The notes: generated by a model not told the origin, from the sequence alone. DNA of 10,214 bases from an uncultured Collinsella sp. (GCA_900547835.1 URIJ01000067.1:1-10214); one strand, 5' to 3'; positions 1 through 7,236 are shown, numbered from the stretch's first letter. Program-made: numbers and translations.

Positions 1-342
1 CTGTACCTGGATGCCGGCTGGGATGCGTCGGCGGAGTTCGTTCACCGTACGCTTAAGCCGCATTTGGCTTCCGAGCGTGCCGAGCATCCTGCGAACCCCA
101 AGTCGTTTTTGCAGGAGTGCGTGCAGGCCGACGGTCACGAGCCCCCAGCGTATAAGCTCGTTGGCTCCGAGGGCCCGGCGCATGCGCCCACCTTTACCGC
201 CGTGGTGTTGATCGATGGTATTCGTCAGGGTCGCGGCTCCGGCTCCTCAAAGAAGGAAGCCGAGGGAGCCGCTGCACTCGAGGCACTTGACCGCATGGGC
301 TACACCACCAACGGCGTGATTCTCAACAAGAAGCCTGTTTAA
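1..342 (+). CDS. rnc: Ribonuclease III, C-terminal part (5' end outside window)
   Basis: RNase III cuts double-stranded RNA in rRNA precursor processing and mRNA turnover. Only the last 113 codons are visible, open at the left edge and ending at TAA 340-342. The first visible residues (LYLDAGWDASAEFV) match the end of the catalytic domain. Visible residues 33-101 form the double-stranded RNA binding domain: it starts NPKSFLQE, has the GPAH loop at 58-61, and the SKKEAE stretch at 83-88 with the basic pair that contacts RNA phosphates. The end is intact. The catalytic signature with its acidic metal ligands lies upstream, so catalytic competence cannot be judged here. The stop is 10 bases before smc, which implies co-transcription, and rnc next to smc is a common bacterial arrangement. 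The family call is secure. Confidence 0.95.
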   Translation: MYLDAGWDASAEFVHRTLKPHLASERAEHPANPKSFLQECVQADGHEPPAYKLVGSEGPAHAPTFTAVVLIDGIRQGRGSGSSKKEAEGAAALEALDRMGYTTNGVILNKKPV

Positions 343-352
343 GCGAGGAACC

Positions 353-3300
353 GTGTATCTCAAGTCCCTCACGCTCAAAGGGTTCAAGTCGTTTGCCGAC
401 CGCGCCCATATGACGTTTGAGCCGGGCCTGACCGTCATCGTCGGTCCCAACGGCTCGGGAAAATCGAACATCTCTGACTCCATCCTGTGGGTTCTGGGCG
501 AGCAGAGCGCCAAGCAGCTGCGCGGCCAGGCCATGGAGGATGTCATCTTCTCGGGCTCGTCAGCGCGCAAGCCGGTGGGTGTCGCCGAGGTCACGCTGGT
601 GCTCGATAACTCGGACCATATGCTGCCCGTCGATTTTGACGAGGTTGCCATCACCCGTCGTATGTATCGCTCGGGCGAAAGCGAGTACCTCATCAACTCG
701 AGTCCGTGCCGCCTGATGGACATTCAGGACATCCTGCACGATTCGGGCCTGGGCAAGGATACGCATTCCATCATCAGCCAGGGCAAGCTCGACGCCATTT
801 TGCAGAGCCGCCCCGAGGAGCGTCGCGCCCTCATCGAGGAGGCCGCCGGCATCTCCAAGCACAAGCGCCGCAAGGAGCGTGCGCTCAAAAAGATTAATTC
901 GATGGACGAGCACTTGACCCGTGCCCGCGACATCAATAAGGAGATCGCCCGTCAGCTGCGGCCGCTGGAGCGTCAGGTCGATCGCGCGCGCAAGTACAAA
1001 GAGCTGTCCTCGCGCGCGAACGAGCTTACGCAGATGCTGGCCGTCGACGAGCTGCGTTCGCTGCAGTCGCAGTGGAACGATCTGGAGAGCCGCTCCAAGG
1101 AAGGTGCCGCCGAGCTGGAGCTTGCGCAGTACCGCATGGGCGAAAAGGAGCGCGAGCTCGAGAAGCTCCAGGTTATGCTCGAGGAAAAAGGCTTGTTTGT
1201 GGGCGACCTGGGCGAGCAGCGCCGCCATATGCAAGATGTGGTCGGTCGCATTAACTCCGATATGCGCCTGCTCGAGGAAAAGGGCCACAACATGGTGTCG
1301 CGCCTGTCCGACATGCGCGGGCAGATTTCGAGCTCCGAGCATCAGCGTCGTCGCGTGGTCGAGGAGCTTGAGGACGCGCGTGCGCAGCTTGAGGAAGTGA
1401 CCGGTGCGCATATGCAGGCCCAGGAGGACGTTGACGCCGCTGGTCCTGCCGCCGCTGAGCTCCACGAGCGGCGCGTGGCGCTCGACAATCAGATTTCGCA
1501 GCTTACGCGTGAGCAACGCGATGTGCAACGTGGGGCCGATAACGCGGCGCTCGAACTCGCCAAGGTGAAGGACTCGCTGAGTAACGCCGAGGTTGAGGAC
1601 AACATGTACGCCTCGCGCCTGGAGCAGATTGATGAACAGCTCGAGGAGGTTACAGCATCGCTTGATAGCCGTCGCGACCGTGCTGAGGAGCTTGAGAGTG
1701 CCCTTGAGGCGGCTCGTCAGGCCCAGAACGATGCGCGCGAGGCCACCGAGGTCGCCCGTGCAGCCCTGAAGGACTTGCGTAATCGTGAGAGCGAGGCGCG
1801 CAACAAGCTGTCCGAGGTGCGCTCGGAGCTTGCCAGCCAAAAGAAACTCGATGCCCGCATGGCCGACAGCTCGCCGCTCGTGAGCCGTCTGGTGGGTGCG
1901 CTGGGCGACGATGTCTTGGGTCGTCTGGGCGACGTGCTGGAGGCCCCGCGCGAGCTTGAGGGCCTGGTTGAGCAATTGCTCGCCGGCGATATCGATGCGC
2001 TGCTGTTTGATGACGCCGCCACGCTTGAGCGTGCCGGTCGTGCGGCTCTGGACCAAAAGAAGGCCTCGGGCGAAGCACTGCTGGTGGCGCGCGGCGTGAG
2101 CGGCTCTACCGCCGCTGAGGGCGCTGCCGGTACCCGCCTGGTTGATCGTCTGTCCGTGCGCGCAGGCTACGGACCCGTCGTCGAGGCGCTGCTCGGCGGC
2201 TATTACGTCGTGGACGATCTTTCTGCCGCGCTGTCGGCGCCGGTCGTTGACGGCGTGACTTACGTGACCCCCGATGGCGCCCGCGTCGCCTGCGGCGGCC
2301 TGGTGCGTGTGGGCCTCGATGCCGGCGAGGCGTCGGGTGCTCTGGAGCGTAAGCGTCGCATTCGCGAGCTGGAGGGGCTTGAGCCCGATTTGGCCGCTGT
2401 GTTTGAGCATGTGTCGGATCAGGTCGTTGAGGCCAACGCTGCCGTCGAGGAGGCCCGTGCCGCCGAGGGCGATGCCGCCGGTGAGATCGCCCGTCTTGAG
2501 GGCGAGCGCCGCTCGCTGCTTTCCGAGATCGGCCGCTTGGAGCAAAGCGCCAACAATGCCGAGGTCGAGCGCGTGCGCATCTCCAAGCGCCGCGAGCAGG
2601 CCTCCGAAGCCGTTCGCGCTGCGCGCCCGCGCGTTGACGAGCTCACCCGTTCGCGTGACGAGGCCCGCGCGCAGGCAAGCGATCTGGGCTTGCAGATTGC
2701 CGAGGCCAACGACGAACTCGACCGCGTTCGCCGTGACGATTCCGAGGCTGCCGGCAAGCTCGCCGACGCCAAGGTTCGCCTAGCCCAGACGAGCGAACGC
2801 CTGCGTTCGCTGAAGGGCCGCGTGCCCGACCTTGAGCATCGTCTTGAGGGCATCGACCGTCGTATCCGCGGAACACGCCAGGCCTCGCGCTCGCTCGAGC
2901 TGCTGCGCCTGCGCGTCGATCCCATGCACGAACGCTATTCTGCCCTGTTGGAACGCGCGTCGGATTGGGCAGCGCGCCTGCGTGACCAGGCCTCTCTGGA
3001 GGAGGCGGACTCCGCTTCGCTCAAGAAGACCATCGAGGATGCCAAGGCAGAGGTTGCCCGCGCTAAGGAGCGAGTCGATACCGCCTCCGCCACGCAAAAC
3101 GAGTTCAAGGTCGCGCGTGGCAAGCTCGAGGTGCAGGTCGAGGCTGCCATCAAGGCCATTACCGCCGATGGCACCACGGTACTCGAGGAAGCGCTCATGC
3201 TTCCGGCGCCCACCGACCGCGATGCCGCCGAGCGCGAGCTCAACCAGCTTGTGCGCCAGATCAACAACTTGGGGCCTGTGAACCAAGTTGCCATGGAGGA

Positions 3301-3889
3301 GTACGAGCAGCTCAAGCGCCGCGCCGACTACATCGAGGAGCAGCTGGCCGATCTGGAGAGCGCGCGCAAGGCGCTCACCAAGATCACGGTGGCCATTGAT
3401 CGCAAGATGCGCAAGGCGTTCCTGGTGACGTTTGAGAAGGTCGACGCGAACTTCCGCGAGATCTTCGCTATGCTCTTCCCGGGCGGCCAGGCTCATCTGG
3501 AGATGACCGATCCCGAGCATCCTGCCGAGACGGGTATCGAGGTCGTGGCGCAGCCGCGCGGCAAGCGCATCACCAAGATGATGCTCATGTCGGGCGGCGA
3601 GAAGAGTCTGACGGCGCTCGCCTTGCTCTTTGCCGTGTATCGTACGCGCACGGTGCCGTTCTATGTGCTGGACGAGGTCGAGGCGGCGCTTGACGACGCC
3701 AACCTGTCCAAGCTCATCGGCGCCCTCGATGTGCTGCGTTCCGATACGCAGCTCTTGGTCATTTCGCATCAGCGCCGTACTATGGAGGACGCTGACGTCC
3801 TCTATGGCGTCTCGATGCAAGCCGACGGCGTCAGTCGCGTCGTCTCGCAAAAACTCGATCGCGAAACCGGAAAGGTCGTGAATGCATAA
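353..3889 (+). CDS. smc: Chromosome segregation protein SMC, full length
   Basis: SMC is the ATPase of the bacterial condensin complex. It dimerises, works with ScpA and ScpB, and organises the chromosome in the cytoplasm. At 1178 aa it has normal length. The N-terminal head carries the Walker A motif GPNGSGKS (31-38), an R-loop arginine near 57 and the Q-loop SQGK (Gln143). Roughly residues 165-505 are heptad-rich coiled coil. The hinge spans about 505-665 (GYGPVVEALLGG near 605-616, CGG near 647-649), and the return coiled coil about 670-1000. The C-terminal head has the ABC signature LMSGGEKS (1078-1085) and Walker B with catalytic Glu (VLDEVEAALD, 1105-1114). The GTG start at 353 gives the family-typical MYLKSLTLKGFKSFAD and has a GAGGA ribosome site at 345-349. 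The stop overlaps the ftsY start. ScpA and ScpB are not in the window. Confidence 0.98.
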   Translation: MYLKSLTLKGFKSFADRAHMTFEPGLTVIVGPNGSGKSNISDSILWVLGEQSAKQLRGQAMEDVIFSGSSARKPVGVAEVTLVLDNSDHMLPVDFDEVAITRRMYRSGESEYLINSSPCRLMDIQDILHDSGLGKDTHSIISQGKLDAILQSRPEERRALIEEAAGISKHKRRKERALKKINSMDEHLTRARDINKEIARQLRPLERQVDRARKYKELSSRANELTQMLAVDELRSLQSQWNDLESRSKEGAAELELAQYRMGEKERELEKLQVMLEEKGLFVGDLGEQRRHMQDVVGRINSDMRLLEEKGHNMVSRLSDMRGQISSSEHQRRRVVEELEDARAQLEEVTGAHMQAQEDVDAAGPAAAELHERRVALDNQISQLTREQRDVQRGADNAALELAKVKDSLSNAEVEDNMYASRLEQIDEQLEEVTASLDSRRDRAEELESALEAARQAQNDAREATEVARAALKDLRNRESEARNKLSEVRSELASQKKLDARMADSSPLVSRLVGALGDDVLGRLGDVLEAPRELEGLVEQLLAGDIDALLFDDAATLERAGRAALDQKKASGEALLVARGVSGSTAAEGAAGTRLVDRLSVRAGYGPVVEALLGGYYVVDDLSAALSAPVVDGVTYVTPDGARVACGGLVRVGLDAGEASGALERKRRIRELEGLEPDLAAVFEHVSDQVVEANAAVEEARAAEGDAAGEIARLEGERRSLLSEIGRLEQSANNAEVERVRISKRREQASEAVRAARPRVDELTRSRDEARAQASDLGLQIAEANDELDRVRRDDSEAAGKLADAKVRLAQTSERLRSLKGRVPDLEHRLEGIDRRIRGTRQASRSLELLRLRVDPMHERYSALLERASDWAARLRDQASLEEADSASLKKTIEDAKAEVARAKERVDTASATQNEFKVARGKLEVQVEAAIKAITADGTTVLEEALMLPAPTDRDAAERELNQLVRQINNLGPVNQVAMEEYEQLKRRADYIEEQLADLESARKALTKITVAIDRKMRKAFLVTFEKVDANFREIFAMLFPGGQAHLEMTDPEHPAETGIEVVAQPRGKRITKMMLMSGGEKSLTALALLFAVYRTRTVPFYVLDEVEAALDDANLSKLIGALDVLRSDTQLLVISHQRRTMEDADVLYGVSMQADGVSRVVSQKLDRETGKVVNA

Positions 3890-4806
3890 TGGGATTCTTC
3901 GATGCTCTCTCGCGCGGACTTGAGCGAAGCCGCGAGGCCCTCAACGAGGTCTTCTACTTTGGCGGTGAGGTCGACGAGGATTTTTGGGAGGACCTGGAGG
4001 ACACCCTCGTCATGGGTGACATGGGCGCCGAGATCGCCATTCAGGTCTCCGATGACCTGCGCGATGCCGCGGCCAAGAAGAACCTCAAGACCGCTCCGCA
4101 GCTTCGCCGTGCCCTGGCCGAGCAGCTTGAGCAGCACTTTGTACCCATCGAGCGCGATCCGTTCTCCGACACGCCGAGCTGCGTGCTGTTTGTAGGCATT
4201 AACGGTGCCGGCAAGACCACGACGGTCGGTAAGATCGCGAGCGCCATGGCCGCCCGCGGCAAGAACGTCGTGATCGGTTCGGCCGATACCTTCCGCGCTG
4301 CAGCTATCGAGCAGCTCGATGTGTGGGGTCAGCGCGCTGGCGTCCCCGTCATCAAGCGCGACCGCGGCTCCGACCCGGCAAGTGTTTGCTACGACGTGCT
4401 CGACGAGGCCGACAAGCGCGGCAGCGACCTGGTGCTCATCGATACCGCCGGTCGTCTGCACACGAGCCCCGAGCTCATGCGCGAGCTTGCCAAGGTGGTC
4501 AATGTGACCCGCAAGCGCGCCGCCAATATGGCCGCCGGCCCCATGCCCGTCTATGTCGTGCTCGTGATCGATGCCGCAACGGGCCAAAACGGCCTCAACC
4601 AGGCGCTCGAGTTTAACGAGGCGCTTGGCCTGGACGGTATTATCATGACAAAGCTCGACGGCACGGCAAAGGGCGGTATCGCCATGGCCGTGGCCGAGAA
4701 GCTCAAGCTTCCCATCCTGCGCATCGGCGTGGGCGAGCAGGTCGATGACCTGCAGGAGTTCAATGCCAAAGATTTCTGCCGCGCCCTGGTGGGCGAGTCC
4801 AATTAA
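3889..4806 (+). CDS. ftsY: Signal recognition particle receptor FtsY
   Basis: FtsY is the membrane-associated SRP receptor GTPase. It pairs with Ffh to hand translating ribosomes to the Sec/YidC machinery. At 305 aa it is the short form, with the N and G domains but no long acidic A domain. It begins MGFFDALSRGLERSREAL, an amphipathic helix of the kind that binds lipid. The G domain has GINGAGKT (103-110), DTFRAAA (133-139), DTAGR (185-189), TKLD (254-257) and GVGEQ (280-284). The C-terminal FCRALVGESN is typical of an intact end. The ATG start overlaps the smc stop by one base (TAATG). The only purine-rich candidate ribosome site (AAAGG, 3871-3875) is 13 bases away, so translation is probably coupled to smc. 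The product differs from Ffh by lacking an M domain. Confidence 0.98.
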   Translation: MGFFDALSRGLERSREALNEVFYFGGEVDEDFWEDLEDTLVMGDMGAEIAIQVSDDLRDAAAKKNLKTAPQLRRALAEQLEQHFVPIERDPFSDTPSCVLFVGINGAGKTTTVGKIASAMAARGKNVVIGSADTFRAAAIEQLDVWGQRAGVPVIKRDRGSDPASVCYDVLDEADKRGSDLVLIDTAGRLHTSPELMRELAKVVNVTRKRAANMAAGPMPVYVVLVIDAATGQNGLNQALEFNEALGLDGIIMTKLDGTAKGGIAMAVAEKLKLPILRIGVGEQVDDLQEFNAKDFCRALVGESN

Positions 4807-4813
4807 GGAGTGA
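4805..4813 (+). promoter_or_regulatory. Strong ribosome binding site of ffh, overlapping the ftsY stop
   Basis: AAGGAGTGA lies here, with its first two bases being the last two of the ftsY TAA stop codon. The AAGGAG core (4805-4810) is 6 bases before the GTG at 4817, which fixes that GTG as the ffh start. It gives ffh its own initiation site while keeping it close enough to ftsY for coupling. Confidence 0.85.
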
Positions 4814-4816
4814 CTA

Positions 4817-6292
4817 GTGTTTGATTCTCTGAGCGATCGCCTCAACGACACATTTGACCGCCTGCGCGGCAAGGGCAAGCTGACCGAGGCCGATATCACC
4901 TCGGCCATGCGCGATATCCGTATGGCGCTGCTCGAGGCCGACGTCAACTTCAAGGTCGTCAAGGAGTTTGTCGCCAAGACCAAGGAGCGCTGCATGACCG
5001 CCGAGGTCATGGAGTCACTGTCGCCGGCGCAAAACGTCGTCAAGATCGTGCTCGACGAGCTTACCGAGATGCTCGGCTCCACCGAGAGCAAGCTTGTCTT
5101 TAGCAACCGCATTCCCAATGTCATCATGCTCGTGGGCCTGCAGGGCTCCGGCAAGACTACGGCGGCCGTAAAGTTGGCCTACCTGCTCAAGAAGCAGGGC
5201 CGCTCGCCGCTGCTCGCCGCGTGCGACGTCTACCGTCCCGCCGCTGCCGACCAGCTGGCCACGCTTGGCGGAGAGATCGGCGTACCGGTCTTCCGCGGCG
5301 ACGGTGCGCACCCGGTCGACATCGCCAAGGGCGCCATTCAGGAGGCCGTCGACCACCTGCGCGACGTGGTCATCGTCGATACCGCCGGTCGTCTGCAGAT
5401 CGACGAACAGATGATGCAGGAAGCCGTGGACATCAAGAAGGCCGTCAAGCCCGATCAGGTGCTGATGGTCGTCGATGCCATGACCGGCCAGGATATCGTC
5501 AACGTCGTCTCGACCTTCGCTGAGCGCACCGACTTTGACGGCGTGATCATCTCCAAGCTCGACGGCGACGCCCGTGGCGGCGGCGCGCTTTCCGTGCGCC
5601 AGGTGACCGGCAAGCCTATCAAGTTCGTGAGCATGGGCGAGAAACCCGATTCGCTGGAGCCGTTCTATCCCGATCGTATGGCCAAGCGAATCTTGGGCAT
5701 GGGCGACGTCGTCGGCATCATCGAGAAGGCCCAGGAGGCCGCCGATGCCGAGCAGCTCGAGGCTGCCGAGCGCATGCTGCGCGAGGGCTTCACCATGAAC
5801 GACATGCTCGACCAGATGAAGGCCGTCAAGAAGATGGGCGGTATGAAGGGCATCCTGGGCATGCTCCCCGGTGGCCAGCGTGCGCTCAACCAGATGGGCG
5901 GCAACCTGGACGAGGGCATCTTCGATAAGAACGAGGCCATTATCATGTCGATGACCAAGGAGGAGCGCCTTCGCCCCTCCATCATCAACGGCCAGCGCCG
6001 TGCCCGCATCGCCAAGGGCGCCGGCGTGACTCCCACCGAGGTCAACAGCCTTATGAAGCAGTGGGGCGAGATGAATAAGATGATGGGCCGCATGCGCACG
6101 ATGGCCAATCAGGCGCAGGCCGGCGGCAAGAAGGGCAAGAAGGGTAAGAAGGGCAAAAAGATGCGCATGCCCAATATTCCCGGTCTGGATGCCATGGGTC
6201 TGGGCGGCATGGGCGGCCTGGGAATGGGCGGCCCCAAGTCCGATATGGACCTGCTGCGCCAGATGGAAGCGCAGATGCGTAATAAGAAGTAA
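4817..6292 (+). CDS. ffh: Signal recognition particle protein Ffh (SRP54)
   Basis: Ffh is the protein subunit of SRP. Its M domain binds signal peptides and 4.5S RNA, and its GTPase domain docks with FtsY. The N domain is about residues 1-95. The G domain has GLQGSGKT (107-114), DVYRPAA (137-143), DTAGR (188-192), SKLDGDARGG (246-255) and SMGEK (272-276). The M domain is about 300-430 and rich in Met. Its RNA-binding helix-turn-helix reads RRARIAKGAG (394-403), with GAG where many homologues have GSG. The tail holds four Gly-Lys-Lys units (437-448), then a Gly/Met-rich stretch and a basic end. At 491 aa it is somewhat longer than the usual 440-460, and this tail accounts for the excess. The GTG start gives MFDSLSDRLN, as in the family. 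The ylxM gene found before ffh in Bacillus is absent. Confidence 0.98.
   Translation: MFDSLSDRLNDTFDRLRGKGKLTEADITSAMRDIRMALLEADVNFKVVKEFVAKTKERCMTAEVMESLSPAQNVVKIVLDELTEMLGSTESKLVFSNRIPNVIMLVGLQGSGKTTAAVKLAYLLKKQGRSPLLAACDVYRPAAADQLATLGGEIGVPVFRGDGAHPVDIAKGAIQEAVDHLRDVVIVDTAGRLQIDEQMMQEAVDIKKAVKPDQVLMVVDAMTGQDIVNVVSTFAERTDFDGVIISKLDGDARGGGALSVRQVTGKPIKFVSMGEKPDSLEPFYPDRMAKRILGMGDVVGIIEKAQEAADAEQLEAAERMLREGFTMNDMLDQMKAVKKMGGMKGILGMLPGGQRALNQMGGNLDEGIFDKNEAIIMSMTKEERLRPSIINGQRRARIAKGAGVTPTEVNSLMKQWGEMNKMMGRMRTMANQAQAGGKKGKKGKKGKKMRMPNIPGLDAMGLGGMGGLGMGGPKSDMDLLRQMEAQMRNKK
6125..6160 (+). repeat. Four tandem 9-base units coding Gly-Lys-Lys in ffh
   Basis: Four consecutive 9-base units of the form GGN-AAR-AAG encode Gly-Lys-Lys four times, at residues 437-448 of Ffh. 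The units differ only at wobble positions. The tract lies just after the RNA-binding part of the M domain and adds twelve residues with eight positive charges. It is in frame and does not disrupt the gene. Confidence 0.85.
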
Positions 6293-6312
6293 CGGCTGGT
6301 TGAGTCGAGTAT

Positions 6313-6352
6313 GGCGAAGGCCGCCTGGATGGTACTCCAGGCGGCCTTCGCC
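6313..6352. terminator. Perfect 17-bp hairpin between convergent genes, probable bidirectional terminator
   Basis: GGCGAAGGCCGCCTGGA (6313-6329) and its exact reverse complement (6336-6352) enclose a 6-base loop TGGTAC. The hairpin lies 20 bases after the ffh stop and about 57 bases beyond the stop of the minus-strand gene, so it sits where both transcripts should end. Neither side has a good U-tract: the + side continues GTTCGTTC. It is therefore not a textbook intrinsic terminator. It may stop polymerase weakly in both directions or act as a 3' stabiliser. Confidence 0.75.
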
Positions 6353-6408
6353 GTTCGTTCGCAGGTTGTCGCACGCGCGGAAGCGTGCTGGCGCCGGGGT
6401 ATGTGCCG

Positions 6409-6837
6409 CTAGTGGCAGCCGCAGCCCTCATGTCCGTCGTGGTCGTGATGGCCGTGACAGCCGCAGGACTCGCCATGCTCATGGGTGTGCTCGTGGTCAT
6501 GTCCATGGCAGTCGCAGGTGGCCTCGCCGTTCTGTGCGAGCGTGCCGGCAATGAGGGCCTCGACGCAGGCATCGCAGCTGCCCTGGGCGCCCGCATAGAC
6601 CGTGATGCCGGCTTGGGCAAGCGCGTTGATAGCGCCGCCGCCGATACCGCCGCAAATGAGCGTGTCAACGCCACCGTTGGCAAGCAGGCCCGCCAAGGCG
6701 CCGTGGCCGGTGCCACCGGTGCCTACGACCTGCTCGTTGAGCACCTTGCCATCCTGGATGTCGTAGATCTTGAACTGCTCGCTGCGGCCAAAGTGCATAA
6801 AGATGTTGCCGTTGTCGTACGTTGTTGCCACCCTCAT
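6409..6837 (-). other. Possible second product: stand-alone NifX-like protein from an internal start
   Basis: An in-frame ATG at 6837 (Met113 of the fusion) begins MRVATTYDNG, which is exactly where stand-alone NifX-like proteins start. It would give a 142-aa protein with the cofactor domain and the Cys/His tail but without the DNA-binding domain. A consensus ribosome binding site lies 8 bases upstream. The sequence shows the signal; that it is used is inference. The alternative is that the signal is a leftover from two ancestral genes that became fused. Confidence 0.45.
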
Positions 6838-7173
6838 GGTGCCGACCTCCTTTGCTGGCCATGCGGCCGTCGTCGTGGTGATTGGGGAGTACGCGATGTT
6901 GCCGCCTTCGATGACGATCGCCCGTCCATTGACCAGCGCGTTTGCCACCTTGCGATGCGCGCGGCTGCAGATTGCCGCCACCGTGGTGCGGGCAATGCCC
7001 ATGTGCTGGGCGACTGCCTCTTGGTTAAGGCCTTCCAAATCGCACAGGCGCAGCACTTCGAGCTCGTCGACTGTCATATCGATGGCATCGCCGCTCGCCA
7101 GGCCATCGGGGGTAAAACCGCGATATTCGGGGATGATCCCAACGCGGCGCAGTTTTTCGCGTCTTCCAGCCAT
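6409..7173 (-). CDS. DUF134 regulator fused to NifX/NifB-type cofactor domain with CxCH/His metal-binding tail
   Basis: The exact function is unknown. This 254-aa protein has three parts. Residues 1-91 are a DUF134 domain (RRVGIIPEYRGF at 9-20) with a helix-turn-helix around 48-80, so DNA binding is likely. Residues 113-212 are a dinitrogenase iron-molybdenum cofactor (NifX/NifB, MTH1175-like) domain with MRVATTYDNG (113-122), HFGRSEQF (127-134), GTGGTGHGAL (151-160) and CGGIGGGA (174-181). The tail, 218-254, has 12 His and 6 Cys, including CxCH at 220-223, 237-240 and 251-254. Such domains bind iron-sulfur or molybdenum clusters in nif systems, but no nif gene is visible here. I infer a metal- or cluster-responsive regulator or chaperone. 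The ATG at 7173 is preferred over an ATG 19 codons upstream because TTGGAGAG precedes it and the DUF134 homology begins there. Confidence 0.85.
   Translation of the reverse strand: MAGRREKLRRVGIIPEYRGFTPDGLASGDAIDMTVDELEVLRLCDLEGLNQEAVAQHMGIARTTVAAICSRAHRKVANALVNGRAIVIEGGNIAYSPITTTTAAWPAKEVGTMRVATTYDNGNIFMHFGRSEQFKIYDIQDGKVLNEQVVGTGGTGHGALAGLLANGGVDTLICGGIGGGAINALAQAGITVYAGAQGSCDACVEALIAGTLAQNGEATCDCHGHDHEHTHEHGESCGCHGHHDHDGHEGCGCH
6845..6853 (-). promoter_or_regulatory. Consensus internal Shine-Dalgarno within the DUF134-NifX gene
   Basis: Read on the minus strand this is AAAGGAGGT, matching the 16S anti-Shine-Dalgarno over at least eight bases. It is followed by an 8-base spacer (TCGGCACC) and an in-frame ATG at 6837. 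It falls in the linker (residues 92-112) between the two domains, where it encodes Ala-Lys-Glu-Val. It is a stronger site than the one before the full-length start. Confidence 0.7.
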
Positions 7174-7187
7174 ACACTCTCCAAATC

Positions 7188-7199
7188 TGACATATGTCA
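7188..7199. promoter_or_regulatory. Perfect 12-bp palindrome TGACATATGTCA, candidate operator
   Basis: TGACATATGTCA is its own reverse complement. It begins 15 bases before the start codon of the minus-strand DUF134 gene and covers the transcription start expected from the -10 box at 7205-7210. A second, near-identical palindrome lies 53 bp away, centre to centre. A regulator bound here would block initiation. Autoregulation by the DUF134 protein or control by a CRP/FNR-type factor (5-4-5 arrangement TTGAC-ATAT-GTCAG) are both possible. Confidence 0.5.
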
Positions 7200-7204
7200 A
7201 CAAT

Positions 7205-7232
7205 AGAATAGCGAACGTGCGGATTTGCACAA
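7205..7232 (-). promoter_or_regulatory. Candidate sigma-70-type promoter of the DUF134-NifX gene
   Basis: On the minus strand, TTGTGC (7232-7227) and TATTCT (7210-7205) are separated by 16 bases. The match to consensus is moderate, but position and spacing are good: the transcript would start near 7198, about 25 bases before the ATG. The element is bracketed by the two palindromes. Confidence 0.45.
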
Positions 7233-7236
7233 GGAA

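Noticed and set aside
560..2545. A 661-codon open frame on the minus strand inside smc
   Set aside because: It is the antisense of smc in a G+C-rich, codon-biased gene. The translation has no recognisable domain and is full of low-complexity Leu, Ala and Arg, while SMC motifs on the + strand are unambiguous.
2780..3850. A 356-codon minus-strand open frame opposite the SMC C-terminal head
   Set aside because: It is an antisense shadow: the + strand here encodes the ABC signature and Walker B of SMC, and the reverse product resembles no family.
3802..5154. A 450-codon minus-strand open frame spanning ftsY and the start of ffh
   Set aside because: It crosses two well-defined GTPase genes on the other strand, has no ribosome site or domain, and arises from the same codon bias.
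4817..6292. A CRISPR or tandem array suggested by repeated AAGAAGGGCAAG units
   Set aside because: The repeat is only 36 bases, in frame, and codes for Gly-Lys-Lys in the Ffh tail.
6313..6352. The hairpin as an IS end or attachment site
   Set aside because: There are no flanking direct repeats, transposase or integrase. Its position between two gene ends is explained by termination.
6385..7206. A + strand open frame of 273 codons opposite the DUF134-NifX gene
   Set aside because: The minus strand carries clear DUF134, NifX and CxCH features with a ribosome site. The + reading is a Val/Ala-rich shadow.
7174..7230. 19-codon N-terminal extension of the DUF134-NifX protein from an ATG at 7230
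   Set aside because: It would place the candidate promoter and a palindrome inside the coding region. GGAGAG directly precedes the ATG at 7173, where DUF134 homology begins.
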